A DNA stretch of 64,000 nt. Origin: Alkalicoccobacillus gibsonii. Its GTDB lineage: Bacteria > Bacillota > Bacilli > Bacillales > Bacillaceae_D. This document shows positions 33,636-42,597 of this stretch, one piece after another; the first letter of the stretch is position 1; each line of letters begins with the position of its first letter. The stretch covers positions 356,221 through 420,220 of the forward strand of contig NZ_JAEUZA010000001.1 in assembly GCF_016798245.1 (NCBI RefSeq), in the 5' to 3' direction. Under the pieces are notes generated by a model that was not told the origin of the DNA, did no database searches, and was given only the letters and a program-made list of their open reading frames with translations. The translations under genes and the position numbers were made by a program.

Positions 33636-34919
33636 CTATTTATAGCGCTCTGATTTTAAGCCCTCATATAAAGGCATGTCTTCCCAAAGCTCGACAGCTT
33701 CACTCCATTTTTTATAATAATGGAGGAGGACGGGATGTTTTGTCAGCTCGTAAAAATGTAGGAGGCGGTTTAAGTGAATATGATGGTACACGTTGTGCCA
33801 GTCCGTTCCAAATTGTTTAAACGTCGTTGCTCTAGCGACGTTTTCTAATGGTTTCCAGGGTAGTTTTATGTTAACTTGATTCATTCCTTTTGTGAGTGAA
33901 ATCGGTTTTAATTCATAGTAGTCCGGTTTCTGTTTGTCTACTTCTCGTTTGGGTGCGTATCTTGGAGCGAGAATGCTGAGATTCAAAAGTGTATCTTTGG
34001 GACTATACACTTCCATTTGAAGTTCATTTTCAACAGGGTATGAGTAACGACTGATGAGTAAGCTAATTGTTGCACGTTTGTCTTTTGTGAAAATTGCATC
34101 GTCACTTACATGGACAGTGGATGCAAGCATAATGTTTTCGTATAAGTTCTTTTCAGCGACATGAACCTCAGAATTTCCTTCCTCTGGCACATAAAGTTCT
34201 ACTTTTTTGAATTCAATGTCTGTGTGCTCTACCTTAAGTTTAATCGTTGCGATCCCGTTAAGCGCATATCTGGAATTGGCTAAAAGGGGGGCGTCATACA
34301 ATGGCAACATTTTAATCAATGTTTCTAAGTTATCATGCCAAAACGCCTCAGCATCACCATCCGCTGCGATGGTCGCATACGAGCTTATCGCGGATATGGC
34401 AGAAAACCAACCATTTAAAACATAACCGTTTGGAGACATCGGGTATTCTTGAATACTAGGTCCTTTTGTGGATAGGTGCATCACACCACCATTTTGGACA
34501 GGGATTTTTAGACTGAGGTAAACGCGTTCGGCTGCTTTTAAAAAACGGTCTTCTTGAATGGTCTCATACACTTGGGCAAAGACTTCTGCGTAATACGATT
34601 GCGTTAAAGCTGAATAATAGGATTTACTTGTAGAATTAAACACGGAATCATTTTTATACCAGAATACAAGGGCACCTTGAAATTCCTCCATCCGATTAAT
34701 CGCGGCTTCGGCTACTTGGATAACTGCTTGTTTGAATCGTTCTTCCTTTGTTTTCTTATATTGGTAGAGGTAGTCTCGAATGACGTAAATCCCGTAAATA
34801 GGATGAAGTTCTACTTTGTCTCCAATCATCTTCCCAGGATATCCGTCGGGCAAAAATGAAATCTTATACCTTTCTTTGCTTATCTTAGATAAGCGTGGGG
34901 TGAAGGGCGGCATTTGCAT
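33636..34919 (-). CDS. D-glucuronyl C5-epimerase-like protein
   Basis: This 427-residue protein matches the C-terminal catalytic part of heparan-type glucuronyl C5-epimerases: YYSALTQSYYAEVFAQVYE, then EYPMSPNGYVLNGWFSAI with the Tyr and Asn/Gly of the active groove. The (alpha/alpha) barrel is followed by beta-sandwich segments. No signal peptide was seen. The ATG at 34919 is used because AAGGAG lies 9 nt upstream; the ATG at 34943 lacks one. It is divergent from the uronate operon, so action on a uronic-acid-containing glycan is likely, but the substrate is unknown. Confidence 0.8.
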   Translation of the reverse strand: MQMPPFTPRLSKISKERYKISFLPDGYPGKMIGDKVELHPIYGIYVIRDYLYQYKKTKEERFKQAVIQVAEAAINRMEEFQGALVFWYKNDSVFNSTSKSYYSALTQSYYAEVFAQVYETIQEDRFLKAAERVYLSLKIPVQNGGVMHLSTKGPSIQEYPMSPNGYVLNGWFSAISAISSYATIAADGDAEAFWHDNLETLIKMLPLYDAPLLANSRYALNGIATIKLKVEHTDIEFKKVELYVPEEGNSEVHVAEKNLYENIMLASTVHVSDDAIFTKDKRATISLLISRYSYPVENELQMEVYSPKDTLLNLSILAPRYAPKREVDKQKPDYYELKPISLTKGMNQVNIKLPWKPLENVARATTFKQFGTDWHNVYHHIHLNRLLHFYELTKHPVLLHYYKKWSEAVELWEDMPLYEGLKSERYK

Positions 34920-35086
34920 CTTTGTACACTCCTTAAAAGTCATTAGCTGATCCTATTTTATGCTGGAATGTCAGTGCCCGATAAGGACAAGTAATAGCAG
35001 AGATCTGTCTATTTTATACAGATGAAAAGAAGGTTTTAGAGAAGAAAGGGTAGAGATTATTAAACGGATTTTTTTTTAGAATTAGC

Positions 35087-35116
35087 ACTACCATACTTGT
35101 ATGGTAGTATGGTAGT
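35087..35116. promoter_or_regulatory. GntR operator overlapping the gntR promoter
   Basis: A perfect 22-bp inverted repeat ACTACCATAC-TT-GTATGGTAGT is followed by a third half-site ATGGTAGT (35109-35116). It overlaps the best promoter candidate (TTAGCA, 17 nt, TAGTAT) and precedes the gntR start by 28 nt. Confidence 0.75.
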
Positions 35117-35143
35117 ATAGAGATCGTAAAGGAGGAAGGCTCG

Positions 35144-35827
35144 TTGAACTCATCTGTGAATCGTCCGTCATCTTCAAGCTCATCAAGAGTGTTTGTGTAT
35201 GAAACGTTACGACAAAGCATCACAACGTTAAATTTGAAGCCTGGTGTTGCAATCTCAGAAAAAGAAATTGCAGCTGAATTAAATGTTAGCAGGACACCGG
35301 TTAGAGAAGCATTCCTACAATTAGCTCATGATCAATTATTAGAAGTTAGGCCACAACGAGGATCGTTTGTTACGTTGATTGACTTAGATCAAGTAGAAGA
35401 TGCCAGATTTATTAGGGAGCAGCTTGAAGTTGGAATTGTTCGCTTAGCCTGTTCTACGTTTTCAGAAGATGATCAACAAAAAATGGAAACAAATTTAATC
35501 CTTCAAGAGCAAATGATGAAGAATCAGAAGTATGATGAACTCTTTAAACTGGATGGTGAATTTCATCGATTGATTGCCTCGAGTTGTGGAAAAGTGAAGG
35601 TCGCTGAAATGATTCAACATATGAATGTTCATTTTGATCGATTGCGGATGCTGAGTTTATCTTCCAACCTAAATTGGGAGGCCATTTATAATCATCATCA
35701 GAACATTTTGAAAGCCATCGTTAATCAAAATGAAGATCAAGCTGAGCAAGTAATGAAAGAACATCTTTCACTTATTACCGTGGACCAAGTCGCTTTAAAG
35801 AAGCAATTCCCGATTTACTTCAAATAG
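35144..35827 (+). CDS. GntR-family regulator (FadR/FCD type) of the uronate operon
   Basis: In this 227-residue protein the N-terminal winged helix (ISEKEIAAELNVSRTPVREAF) is followed by an all-helical FCD ligand domain with metal-site histidines (DGEFHRLIASS, YNHHQNILKAI). FCD regulators commonly bind uronates or other acids. The TTG start is preceded by AAAGGAGGAAGG. The palindrome just upstream indicates autoregulation and control of both the divergent epimerase and the operon. Confidence 0.9.
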   Translation: MNSSVNRPSSSSSSRVFVYETLRQSITTLNLKPGVAISEKEIAAELNVSRTPVREAFLQLAHDQLLEVRPQRGSFVTLIDLDQVEDARFIREQLEVGIVRLACSTFSEDDQQKMETNLILQEQMMKNQKYDELFKLDGEFHRLIASSCGKVKVAEMIQHMNVHFDRLRMLSLSSNLNWEAIYNHHQNILKAIVNQNEDQAEQVMKEHLSLITVDQVALKKQFPIYFK

Positions 35828-35847
35828 CTTGTCTATTTGAACATCAA

Positions 35848-35862
35848 ATGTAAACGCATACG
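35848..35862 (+). promoter_or_regulatory. possible CcpA cre site
   Basis: ATGTAAACGCATACG agrees with WTGNAANCGNWNNCW at 14 of 15 positions. It lies between gntR and dctP, where carbon catabolite repression would be logical. Confidence 0.45.
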
Positions 35863-35879
35863 TGGCAAGGAGTGTTCGC

Positions 35880-36881
35880 ATGTTTAAGAAATGTATGATT
35901 TTAACGTCTTTTCTTTTATTAGCAGGGTGTTCGCAGCAAGCCGTAAGTGAGAATGATGTGACTCATTGGAAGATGACACATATCTCAGATGCAAGTCATT
36001 TGTGGCATAAGACAGCTTTGGAGTTCTCAGAGCGAGTAAAAGAAAAAACAGACGGCAAGGTACAAATTGAAGTTTTTCCTAATAGCCAATTAGGAAATGA
36101 AGTAGATAGTATTAACAGCATAAAGTTTGGAGCAACAGACTTAACAATTACCGGAGAAACACTTGAGGTATGGACACCAAACGCAATATTGTTAGCGGTT
36201 CCATACGCATTTGAAGATGAAGAGCATATGAGGAATGTGATCGAAGGAGACATTGGTCAAACAATTGAAAACGATATCAAAGAGGACGTTGGTCTCACTC
36301 CTTTGTTCTACATGGAACGTGCTCCACGAAACCTCACATCGAATACGCCGATCTCTACTCCAGAGGATTTAAGAGGGTTTAGCATGAGAGTACCGAACGT
36401 GCCATTGTTTTTAGATACGTGGTCTGAAGCAGGAGCAAAGCCACAGGTTATTAACTTAAATGAAGTCTTTACGGGTCTTCAACAAGGAGTCATTGCCGGT
36501 CAAGAGAATCCAAATGACTTAATTTATAGTAACGGATTTTACGAAGTGCAGGACTATTTAAATGTGACAGAGCACGTGCGGTCTTGGATTTATGTAGTCG
36601 TTGGAAATGAGCAGCTTAAGAGTTTACCTGAGGATCAACGTCTAGCTGTGGAAGAAGCCGCATTAGAAGCACAGGATTATGCAAGAGATCTTCAAGAGGC
36701 TGAGCAAGAAGCTCTTTCAGATTTATTAAAAGAGCGTGGAATGACATTTAATGAAGACGTTGACCAACAAGCGTTTCGTGAAGCGATGTTACCAGCTTTA
36801 GAAGAAAATCTTGGGGATGAACAATACGAACTATATTTAGAAATGGTTGAACAAGGATCAGGAATAGAGGTGGATCGTTAA
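35880..36881 (+). CDS. TRAP transporter solute-binding protein (DctP family)
   Basis: A 333-residue lipoprotein with lipobox LAGC (Cys about 17), anchored outside as usual in Gram-positives. Family features: IEVFPNSQLGNEVDSINSI, then ERAPRNLTSNTPISTPEDLRG-type segment with the conserved Arg that binds carboxylate, and GVIAGQENPNDLIY. Co-transcribed with the two membrane subunits. The substrate is predicted to be a hexuronate. The ATG at 35880 follows AAGGAG. Confidence 0.9.
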   Translation: MFKKCMILTSFLLLAGCSQQAVSENDVTHWKMTHISDASHLWHKTALEFSERVKEKTDGKVQIEVFPNSQLGNEVDSINSIKFGATDLTITGETLEVWTPNAILLAVPYAFEDEEHMRNVIEGDIGQTIENDIKEDVGLTPLFYMERAPRNLTSNTPISTPEDLRGFSMRVPNVPLFLDTWSEAGAKPQVINLNEVFTGLQQGVIAGQENPNDLIYSNGFYEVQDYLNVTEHVRSWIYVVVGNEQLKSLPEDQRLAVEEAALEAQDYARDLQEAEQEALSDLLKERGMTFNEDVDQQAFREAMLPALEENLGDEQYELYLEMVEQGSGIEVDR

Positions 36882-37360
36882 TGAAAAAAGCAGCGAAGTT
36901 AGATCAACTATTAAACTATTTAACGATCATCTTATTCAGTAGTTTGCTCCTTGTTGTGGTCATTCAAATTATGAGTCGTTACCTTCCTTACAGTGCCATT
37001 TGGACAGAAGAGCTTTCAAGGTACTTGTTTGTTTATTCGATTACAGTTGCTGCTCCACTTGCCATTAGAAAGAATGAGTTCATCAAAGTGGATATGCTTT
37101 TAACGATGTTACCTGCACATATAAGAAGAATCTATGAATGTGTGACATATGCCATTGTCGGCGTATTTGGAATCATTTTATTTGTGACTGGGATTCGATT
37201 CTTTCAATTAGGAACAGAGTTCACATCGCCAACCATTGGCTTTCAGATGAGCTATGTTTATATTTCTGTACCGATTCTTGCGTTTTTAATTGTTCTGTAT
37301 TCAATTCTTTTTATCATTGATCAATTTACTTTGCCAAAGTCAGAAGGTGAACAACCATGA
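36881..37360 (+). CDS. TRAP transporter small permease (DctQ family)
   Basis: This 159-residue protein has four membrane helices and the DctQ signature TEELSRYLFVYSITVAAPLA. It begins within the dctP stop (TAATG) and overlaps dctM by 4 nt. It bridges the binding protein and the large permease. Confidence 0.9.
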   Translation: MKKAAKLDQLLNYLTIILFSSLLLVVVIQIMSRYLPYSAIWTEELSRYLFVYSITVAAPLAIRKNEFIKVDMLLTMLPAHIRRIYECVTYAIVGVFGIILFVTGIRFFQLGTEFTSPTIGFQMSYVYISVPILAFLIVLYSILFIIDQFTLPKSEGEQP

Positions 37361-38631
37361 TGTCGATTCTTTTAGTCGGTTCTTTCTTAGTTTTTATTAT
37401 GATAGGTATTCCGATTGCCTTTAGTTTAGGGCTTGCTTCGCTATTATATCTTTTATTAGCCGGTATTCCATTGACGATTATTCCACAAACCATGTTCTCT
37501 GGAATTAATTCATTCGTCTTACTTGCCATTCCTGCCTTTATTCTAGCTGGTAATTTAATGAATGCAGGTGGTATTACCGAGCGAATTATCAATTTTGCAA
37601 ATGCAGTTGTTGGACATATAAGAGGTGGATTGGCACTTACCAACGTGGCGTCTTCACTTGGATTTGCAGGAATTTCGGGTACTGCCTTATCAGATACAGC
37701 GAGTATCGGGTCTGTAATGATTCCGGCTATGAAAAAGCAAGGATATGGATCTGGATTCTCGGCTGCTGTTACATCGATCTCTTCAACTGTCGGTCCAATG
37801 CTTCCACCTTCATTACCGATGATTATTATTGGAACCCTTGCAAGCGTATCCATTGGGGATCTCTTTCTAGCAGGTGCCATTCCAGGGATTTTGCTTGCAA
37901 TAGGATTTCTGATTGTGACATACATTATTTCTGTAAAAAGGGGATATCCAAAAGGAGAACGTCAACCGTTATCTGTTGTAGGTAAGTCATTCTTAGGTGC
38001 CTTTTGGGCATTAATCATGGTTGTCATTATCCTTTGGGGAATCTTGGGTGGTTATTTCACACCTACGGAAGCTGCCGTTGTCTGTGTGATCTATGCTTTC
38101 ATTATTGGTGGCTTTGTCTATAGGGAGCTAAAGCTAAAAGATATTCCTGCATTACTTACAAACACTCTAAGCTCAACAGCGTCCATCTTACTTTTAGTAG
38201 GATTTGCAAATCTATTTGGATGGATCTTAGTCAGTGAAGGTGTACCAATTTTAATTGCAGATGGAATTTTATCAATTACTGAAAATCCATTTTTCGTTAT
38301 TCTTCTTATCGTTATCTTACTTTTAACGATTGGAATGTTTATGGAAACCATTGCTGCATTGGTTATTTTATTCCCAGTTTTATTACCGGTAGCAACGAGT
38401 GTAGGAATGGATCCCGTTCACTTTGGTGTTGTTATGGTCTTAACATTAATGATTGGTTTGTCAACTCCACCTGTAGGCGTCTGTCTGTTTGTTGCCTCTA
38501 GTTTTGCAAAAGTTCCAATTGGTAAAACGGTGAGGGAGTTAATTCCATACTTTGGAGTAGCCATCTTTATTCTTTTACTAGTCAGTTATATTCCATCACT
38601 GTCACTATTTTTACCAAGTTTATTTGAGTAA
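37357..38631 (+). CDS. TRAP transporter large permease (DctM family)
   Basis: This 424-residue protein of about 12 hydrophobic segments has DctM features: IPIAFSLGLASLLYLLLAGI, AGISGTALSDTASIGSVMIPAM and PPSLPMIIIG. It carries out sodium-coupled solute uptake, consistent with the sodium economy expected of an alkaliphile. Its end overlaps the longest frame of the next gene, but the proposed start of that gene is downstream. Confidence 0.92.
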   Translation: MMSILLVGSFLVFIMIGIPIAFSLGLASLLYLLLAGIPLTIIPQTMFSGINSFVLLAIPAFILAGNLMNAGGITERIINFANAVVGHIRGGLALTNVASSLGFAGISGTALSDTASIGSVMIPAMKKQGYGSGFSAAVTSISSTVGPMLPPSLPMIIIGTLASVSIGDLFLAGAIPGILLAIGFLIVTYIISVKRGYPKGERQPLSVVGKSFLGAFWALIMVVIILWGILGGYFTPTEAAVVCVIYAFIIGGFVYRELKLKDIPALLTNTLSSTASILLLVGFANLFGWILVSEGVPILIADGILSITENPFFVILLIVILLLTIGMFMETIAALVILFPVLLPVATSVGMDPVHFGVVMVLTLMIGLSTPPVGVCLFVASSFAKVPIGKTVRELIPYFGVAIFILLLVSYIPSLSLFLPSLFE

Positions 38632-38644
38632 GGAGATGTTGTAC

Positions 38645-39661
38645 ATGCAAGCCATAACTGTAAAAGAGCCAGGAGATTTGCTCATAGAAACAGTCAATAA
38701 ACCTGAGCTTATAGAAAAGACAGATGTATTAGTGAAAGTAAAGGCTGCAGGAATTTGTGGCTCAGATATGCACATTTATCATGGAAGCAATCCATTCACG
38801 GTGTATCCACGAGTCATTGGTCACGAAGTAGCAGGTGTTGTTGAAGAGGTAGGCGAGGATGTTCATGACCTCGCCATTGGGGACACGGTTGCATTAGAAC
38901 CCATCTCTTATTGCGGCGAATGTTATGCATGCAGGAAAGGCCGCCAGAATGTTTGTGAGAAATTAGAAGTGTTTGGTGTTCATCAAGATGGAGGTATGCG
39001 AGAATGGATGGTAGCTCCTGCATTAAAATGGCATAAATTGAACGCAACAATTTCCTATGAAGCGGCTGCCTTAGTTGAACCATTAACCATCGGCGCACAG
39101 GCAACATCTCGTGGTGGCGTTGAGGCTGGTGACACCGTATTTATTATGGGGGCAGGACCTACAGGGTTGAGCTGCTTAATCCTTGCTAAACAAAAAGGTG
39201 CTAAAGTCTTTATTTCAGATTTCAATCAATCGAGATTAAATTATGCGAAAGAGATTGGTGCAGATGTTCTAATCAACGCTGGAATGGCTGACGTACATGA
39301 AGTCATTACCAAGGAAACGAATGGTGAATTGATTAATGTTGTCATTGATGCAGTAGGAACAGCTGAAACGTTTGCGCAGGCGGTAACCCTTGCATCGGTT
39401 GCAGGGACAGTTGTAGCTCTTGGTTTTAATGAAAAACCATCGCCAATTGCTTCATTATTTATAACTAAAAAGGAGTTAACGATTGTTGGTTCTAGGCTGC
39501 AAGCAAATAAGTTTAAGGAAATGATTCAATTGGTCAACGAGGGAGTATTGAAGCCTGAGGAAATGATTTCCCATAGATATGAGATGGCTAATGTGCAGGA
39601 AGCCTTTGATACGCTTGAAAAAGAACCTGACCAAATCAGAAAAATCGTACTTACTTTTTAA
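38645..39661 (+). CDS. zinc-dependent sugar-acid dehydrogenase (MDR family)
   Basis: This 338-residue medium-chain dehydrogenase has catalytic zinc ligands in AAGICGSDMHIYHG and GHEVAGVV, structural zinc cysteines in CGECYACRKGRQNVC, and NAD binding in VFIMGAGPTGLSCLI. In context it resembles YjmD of the B. subtilis uronate locus and L-gulonate/galactonate 5-dehydrogenases. It probably oxidises a hexonate entering the pathway. The ATG at 38645 has AAGGAG 9 nt upstream. Confidence 0.85.
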   Translation: MQAITVKEPGDLLIETVNKPELIEKTDVLVKVKAAGICGSDMHIYHGSNPFTVYPRVIGHEVAGVVEEVGEDVHDLAIGDTVALEPISYCGECYACRKGRQNVCEKLEVFGVHQDGGMREWMVAPALKWHKLNATISYEAAALVEPLTIGAQATSRGGVEAGDTVFIMGAGPTGLSCLILAKQKGAKVFISDFNQSRLNYAKEIGADVLINAGMADVHEVITKETNGELINVVIDAVGTAETFAQAVTLASVAGTVVALGFNEKPSPIASLFITKKELTIVGSRLQANKFKEMIQLVNEGVLKPEEMISHRYEMANVQEAFDTLEKEPDQIRKIVLTF

Positions 39662-39683
39662 TTCTAAGAAAGGGTGATTATTG

Positions 39684-40772
39684 ATGAGAATGACATTTAG
39701 ATGGTATGGAGAAGGAAATGATTCTGTAACTCTTGAACAAATTAAGCAAATCCCTGGAGTAGAAGGACTTGTTTGGGCATTACATGATTTGCCTGCTGGT
39801 GTAGTGTGGCCAGTAGAGAAAATTCAAGAAATTAAGGATCAAGCAGATAAATACGGCTTTCACCTCGATGTAGTAGAAAGCGTCAACGTTCACGAAGATA
39901 TAAAATTAGGACTTCCTTCAAGAGATCAATATATTGAGAATTATAAAGAGACGATTAAAAATCTAGCAAAGTTTGATGTGAAGGTTATTTGCTACAACTT
40001 CATGCCCATTTTTGATTGGACGAGAACGGATCTTTTTAAAAAGATGGAGGATGGATCAACTGCTTTATTCTATGAAAAAGCAAAAGTAGATTCCATGAAT
40101 CCACAAGACTTAATTAAACAAACAACAAGCTCAGGCTTCACCATGCCAGGCTGGGAACCAGAAAGATTAGCTGGAATTGAAAAATCGTTCGAAGCCTATA
40201 AAGGGATGTCTGAGGATCAATTATGGGATAACTTGCAATATTTCTTAGAACAGATCCTTCCGATTTGTGAGCAGCATGACATTAAAATGGCGATCCATCC
40301 GGATGATCCACCATGGTCTGTATTTGGTCTACCACGCATTATCACAAGTGAAAAGAATGTAGAAAGACTTCTTTCTCTATCAGATAGCCCGTCACATAAT
40401 ATTACGCTGTGTAGTGGATCGCTTGGAGCCAACCCGGAAAATGATATTCCTAAAATCATTCGTCGCTTCCACGACCGAATTCCATTTGCACATATCCGTA
40501 ACGTCAAAATTTATGAAAACGGAGATTTTATTGAATCTTCTCATCGTACTCAAGATGGATCGGTTGATATCGCTGATGTCGTAAAGGCTTATCATGAAAA
40601 TGGGTTCACAGGATATGCCCGTCCAGACCACGGTAGACATATTTGGAATGAAGAATGTCGCCCAGGCTATGGCTTGTATGATCGTGCTCTTGGTATAATG
40701 CATTTGTGGGGATTATGGGACGCATATGAGAATGTAAAAAAAGGGGGCGACTCACATGCTATCAACTCATAA
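39684..40772 (+). CDS. uxuA: mannonate dehydratase
   Basis: This 362-residue UxuA converts D-mannonate to 2-keto-3-deoxygluconate. Family segments seen: FRWYGEGNDSVTLEQIKQIP, VICYNFMPIFDWTRTDL, IHPDDPPWSVFGLPRI and LCSGSLGANPENDI, with His and Cys metal ligands. The ATG at 39684 follows AAAGGGTG; a TTG directly before it is not needed. It overlaps uxuB by 17 nt. Confidence 0.96.
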   Translation: MRMTFRWYGEGNDSVTLEQIKQIPGVEGLVWALHDLPAGVVWPVEKIQEIKDQADKYGFHLDVVESVNVHEDIKLGLPSRDQYIENYKETIKNLAKFDVKVICYNFMPIFDWTRTDLFKKMEDGSTALFYEKAKVDSMNPQDLIKQTTSSGFTMPGWEPERLAGIEKSFEAYKGMSEDQLWDNLQYFLEQILPICEQHDIKMAIHPDDPPWSVFGLPRIITSEKNVERLLSLSDSPSHNITLCSGSLGANPENDIPKIIRRFHDRIPFAHIRNVKIYENGDFIESSHRTQDGSVDIADVVKAYHENGFTGYARPDHGRHIWNEECRPGYGLYDRALGIMHLWGLWDAYENVKKGGDSHAINS

Positions 40773-41604
40773 TTCGTTAGCTGGAAAAGTAGCAGTCATC
40801 ACTGGTGGAAGCGGTGTCTTATGTAGCCAAATGGCAATAGAACTTGCTAGACAAGGGATGAAAGTCGCTATCTTAAATCGTTCAAAAGAAAAAGGAAAAG
40901 CACTTGAAGAGGAAATCGTGCATTCCAGGGGGGCAGCATTAGCTGTATCCTGCGACGTATTGAATGAGGAAAGTGTTCAACAAGCGAGTGAGGAAATCTT
41001 ATCGAAGTTTGGACCATGTCATGTGTTAATAAATGGAGCCGGTGGGAATCACCCTGATGCCATTACATCGAAAGAAACATTCTCTGAATCAGACATTACG
41101 GATCCAGAGATTAAGAGCTTCTTCGACATGACCATGACAGGTTTTGATCACGTTTTTAAGTTAAACTTACTTGGAACCGTTTTACCGACTCAAGTTTTTG
41201 CAAAGCAAATGATCGACCAAGAGGGAACAACCATTATTAATATTTCATCGATGAGTGCGCCATCACCGATGACAAAAGTACCTGCATACAGTGCAGCAAA
41301 AGCAGGAATTGATAACTTTACTCAATGGTTAGCCGTTCATTTTGCAAGCGCAGGCATTCGTGTCAATGCGATCGCTCCAGGCTTTTTCTTAACAGATCAA
41401 AATCGCAATCTCTTAACAAATTCAGACGGAAGTTTAACAGAACGTGCTGAGAAGATTATTTCCCACACACCAGCTGGCCGTTTTGGTAAACCTGAAGATC
41501 TACTAGGTACTCTTTTATGGCTTGCCGATTCAGAGTATTCAAGGTTTGTAACAGGAATTATTGTACCAGTTGACGGAGGATTTATGTCGTATTCAGGTGT
41601 TTAG
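40756..41604 (+). CDS. uxuB: D-mannonate oxidoreductase (SDR type, UxuB/YjmF)
   Basis: This 282-residue short-chain dehydrogenase has VAVITGGSGVLCSQMAIEL (cofactor), NGAGGN, and the catalytic Ser/Tyr/Lys in ISSMSAPSPMTKVPAYSAAK. It interconverts fructuronate and mannonate. The B. subtilis UxuB (YjmF) is also an SDR, unlike the E. coli enzyme. It starts inside uxuA behind AAGGGGGCG, implying coupled translation. Confidence 0.88.
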   Translation: MLSTHNSLAGKVAVITGGSGVLCSQMAIELARQGMKVAILNRSKEKGKALEEEIVHSRGAALAVSCDVLNEESVQQASEEILSKFGPCHVLINGAGGNHPDAITSKETFSESDITDPEIKSFFDMTMTGFDHVFKLNLLGTVLPTQVFAKQMIDQEGTTIINISSMSAPSPMTKVPAYSAAKAGIDNFTQWLAVHFASAGIRVNAIAPGFFLTDQNRNLLTNSDGSLTERAEKIISHTPAGRFGKPEDLLGTLLWLADSEYSRFVTGIIVPVDGGFMSYSGV

Positions 41605-41619
41605 AAGGGAGAGAGACGA

Positions 41620-42597
41620 ATGGGTGCAGACGTTGTAACGTTTGGAGAAACCATGGTTTTACTTGAAGCAGGTAGCAGTGGACCTCTTCGTTACGTAGAG
41701 ACATTCACAAAGCGATATGGCGGAGCAGAATCAAATGTGGCAATTGGATTGTCTAAGCTAGGACATCAGTCGCTATGGATGAGCAAGGTTGGAAAGGATG
41801 AATTTGGTGAATTCCTGATCCAAAAGATAAGAGGAGAAGGGGTAAACACAGATTTTGTGAAAAGCTACCAAGGTGCACCAACTGGTATGTACCTAAAAGA
41901 AATGCGGAGACCGGGAGACCAGCGTGTGGTTTATTACCGCGCTGGTTCAGCGGCTAGCTTCTTTAACGAGAATGATTTAGACGAGGAACAGATCTCACAG
42001 GCCAAAATTCTACATCTAACAGGCATCACTGCTCTATTAAGCGAGTCGTGTCGTCAGGCGATGTTCAAAGCGATTGAGATTGCAAAAGAGAATAATGTAT
42101 ACGTTTCCTTTGATCCGAATCTTCGCTTTACATTAATGGGTGAGCTCGGTGAAGATGGAGCCCGTCAAGTGATTCGTCAGTTAGCAGAGAAAGCGGATCT
42201 TGTGATGCCAGGACTGGATGAAGCAGAATGGTTATTTGGTACATCTGATGAACAGGAAGTGGCCAATCTATTATTCGAATCTGGCGTGAAAAAAGTGGTT
42301 GTAAAAAATGGTGGAGAGTATCAATTTTATGCAGAATCAGGCGGAGAAACGGGCCGAATCCCAAGCTTTAAAGTGAAACAAATCGTTGATGCCATTGGAG
42401 CAGGGGATGGATTTGCGGCAGGTGTCCTATCAGGACTTCTTGATAAAAAAAGTCTAGGTGAAGCTGTTCATTTTGCGGCAGCAGTCGGGGCGCTTGTTGT
42501 CAGCTCACCTGGTGACATCGAAGGATTACCAACACGTGATGAGGTACTAAATTACATTGAACAAAAAGAAGGAAATGCAGGGGGCGTATTACGATGA
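41620..42597 (+). CDS. kdgK: 2-keto-3-deoxygluconate kinase (PfkB family)
   Basis: This 325-residue PfkB kinase has RYGGAESNVAIGLSKLG near the start and the C-terminal signature VDAIGAGDGFAAGVLSGLL with the catalytic Asp. It phosphorylates KDG to KDPG. GAAGGGAGAG precedes the ATG. It overlaps the aldolase by 4 nt. Confidence 0.93.
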   Translation: MGADVVTFGETMVLLEAGSSGPLRYVETFTKRYGGAESNVAIGLSKLGHQSLWMSKVGKDEFGEFLIQKIRGEGVNTDFVKSYQGAPTGMYLKEMRRPGDQRVVYYRAGSAASFFNENDLDEEQISQAKILHLTGITALLSESCRQAMFKAIEIAKENNVYVSFDPNLRFTLMGELGEDGARQVIRQLAEKADLVMPGLDEAEWLFGTSDEQEVANLLFESGVKKVVVKNGGEYQFYAESGGETGRIPSFKVKQIVDAIGAGDGFAAGVLSGLLDKKSLGEAVHFAAAVGALVVSSPGDIEGLPTRDEVLNYIEQKEGNAGGVLR

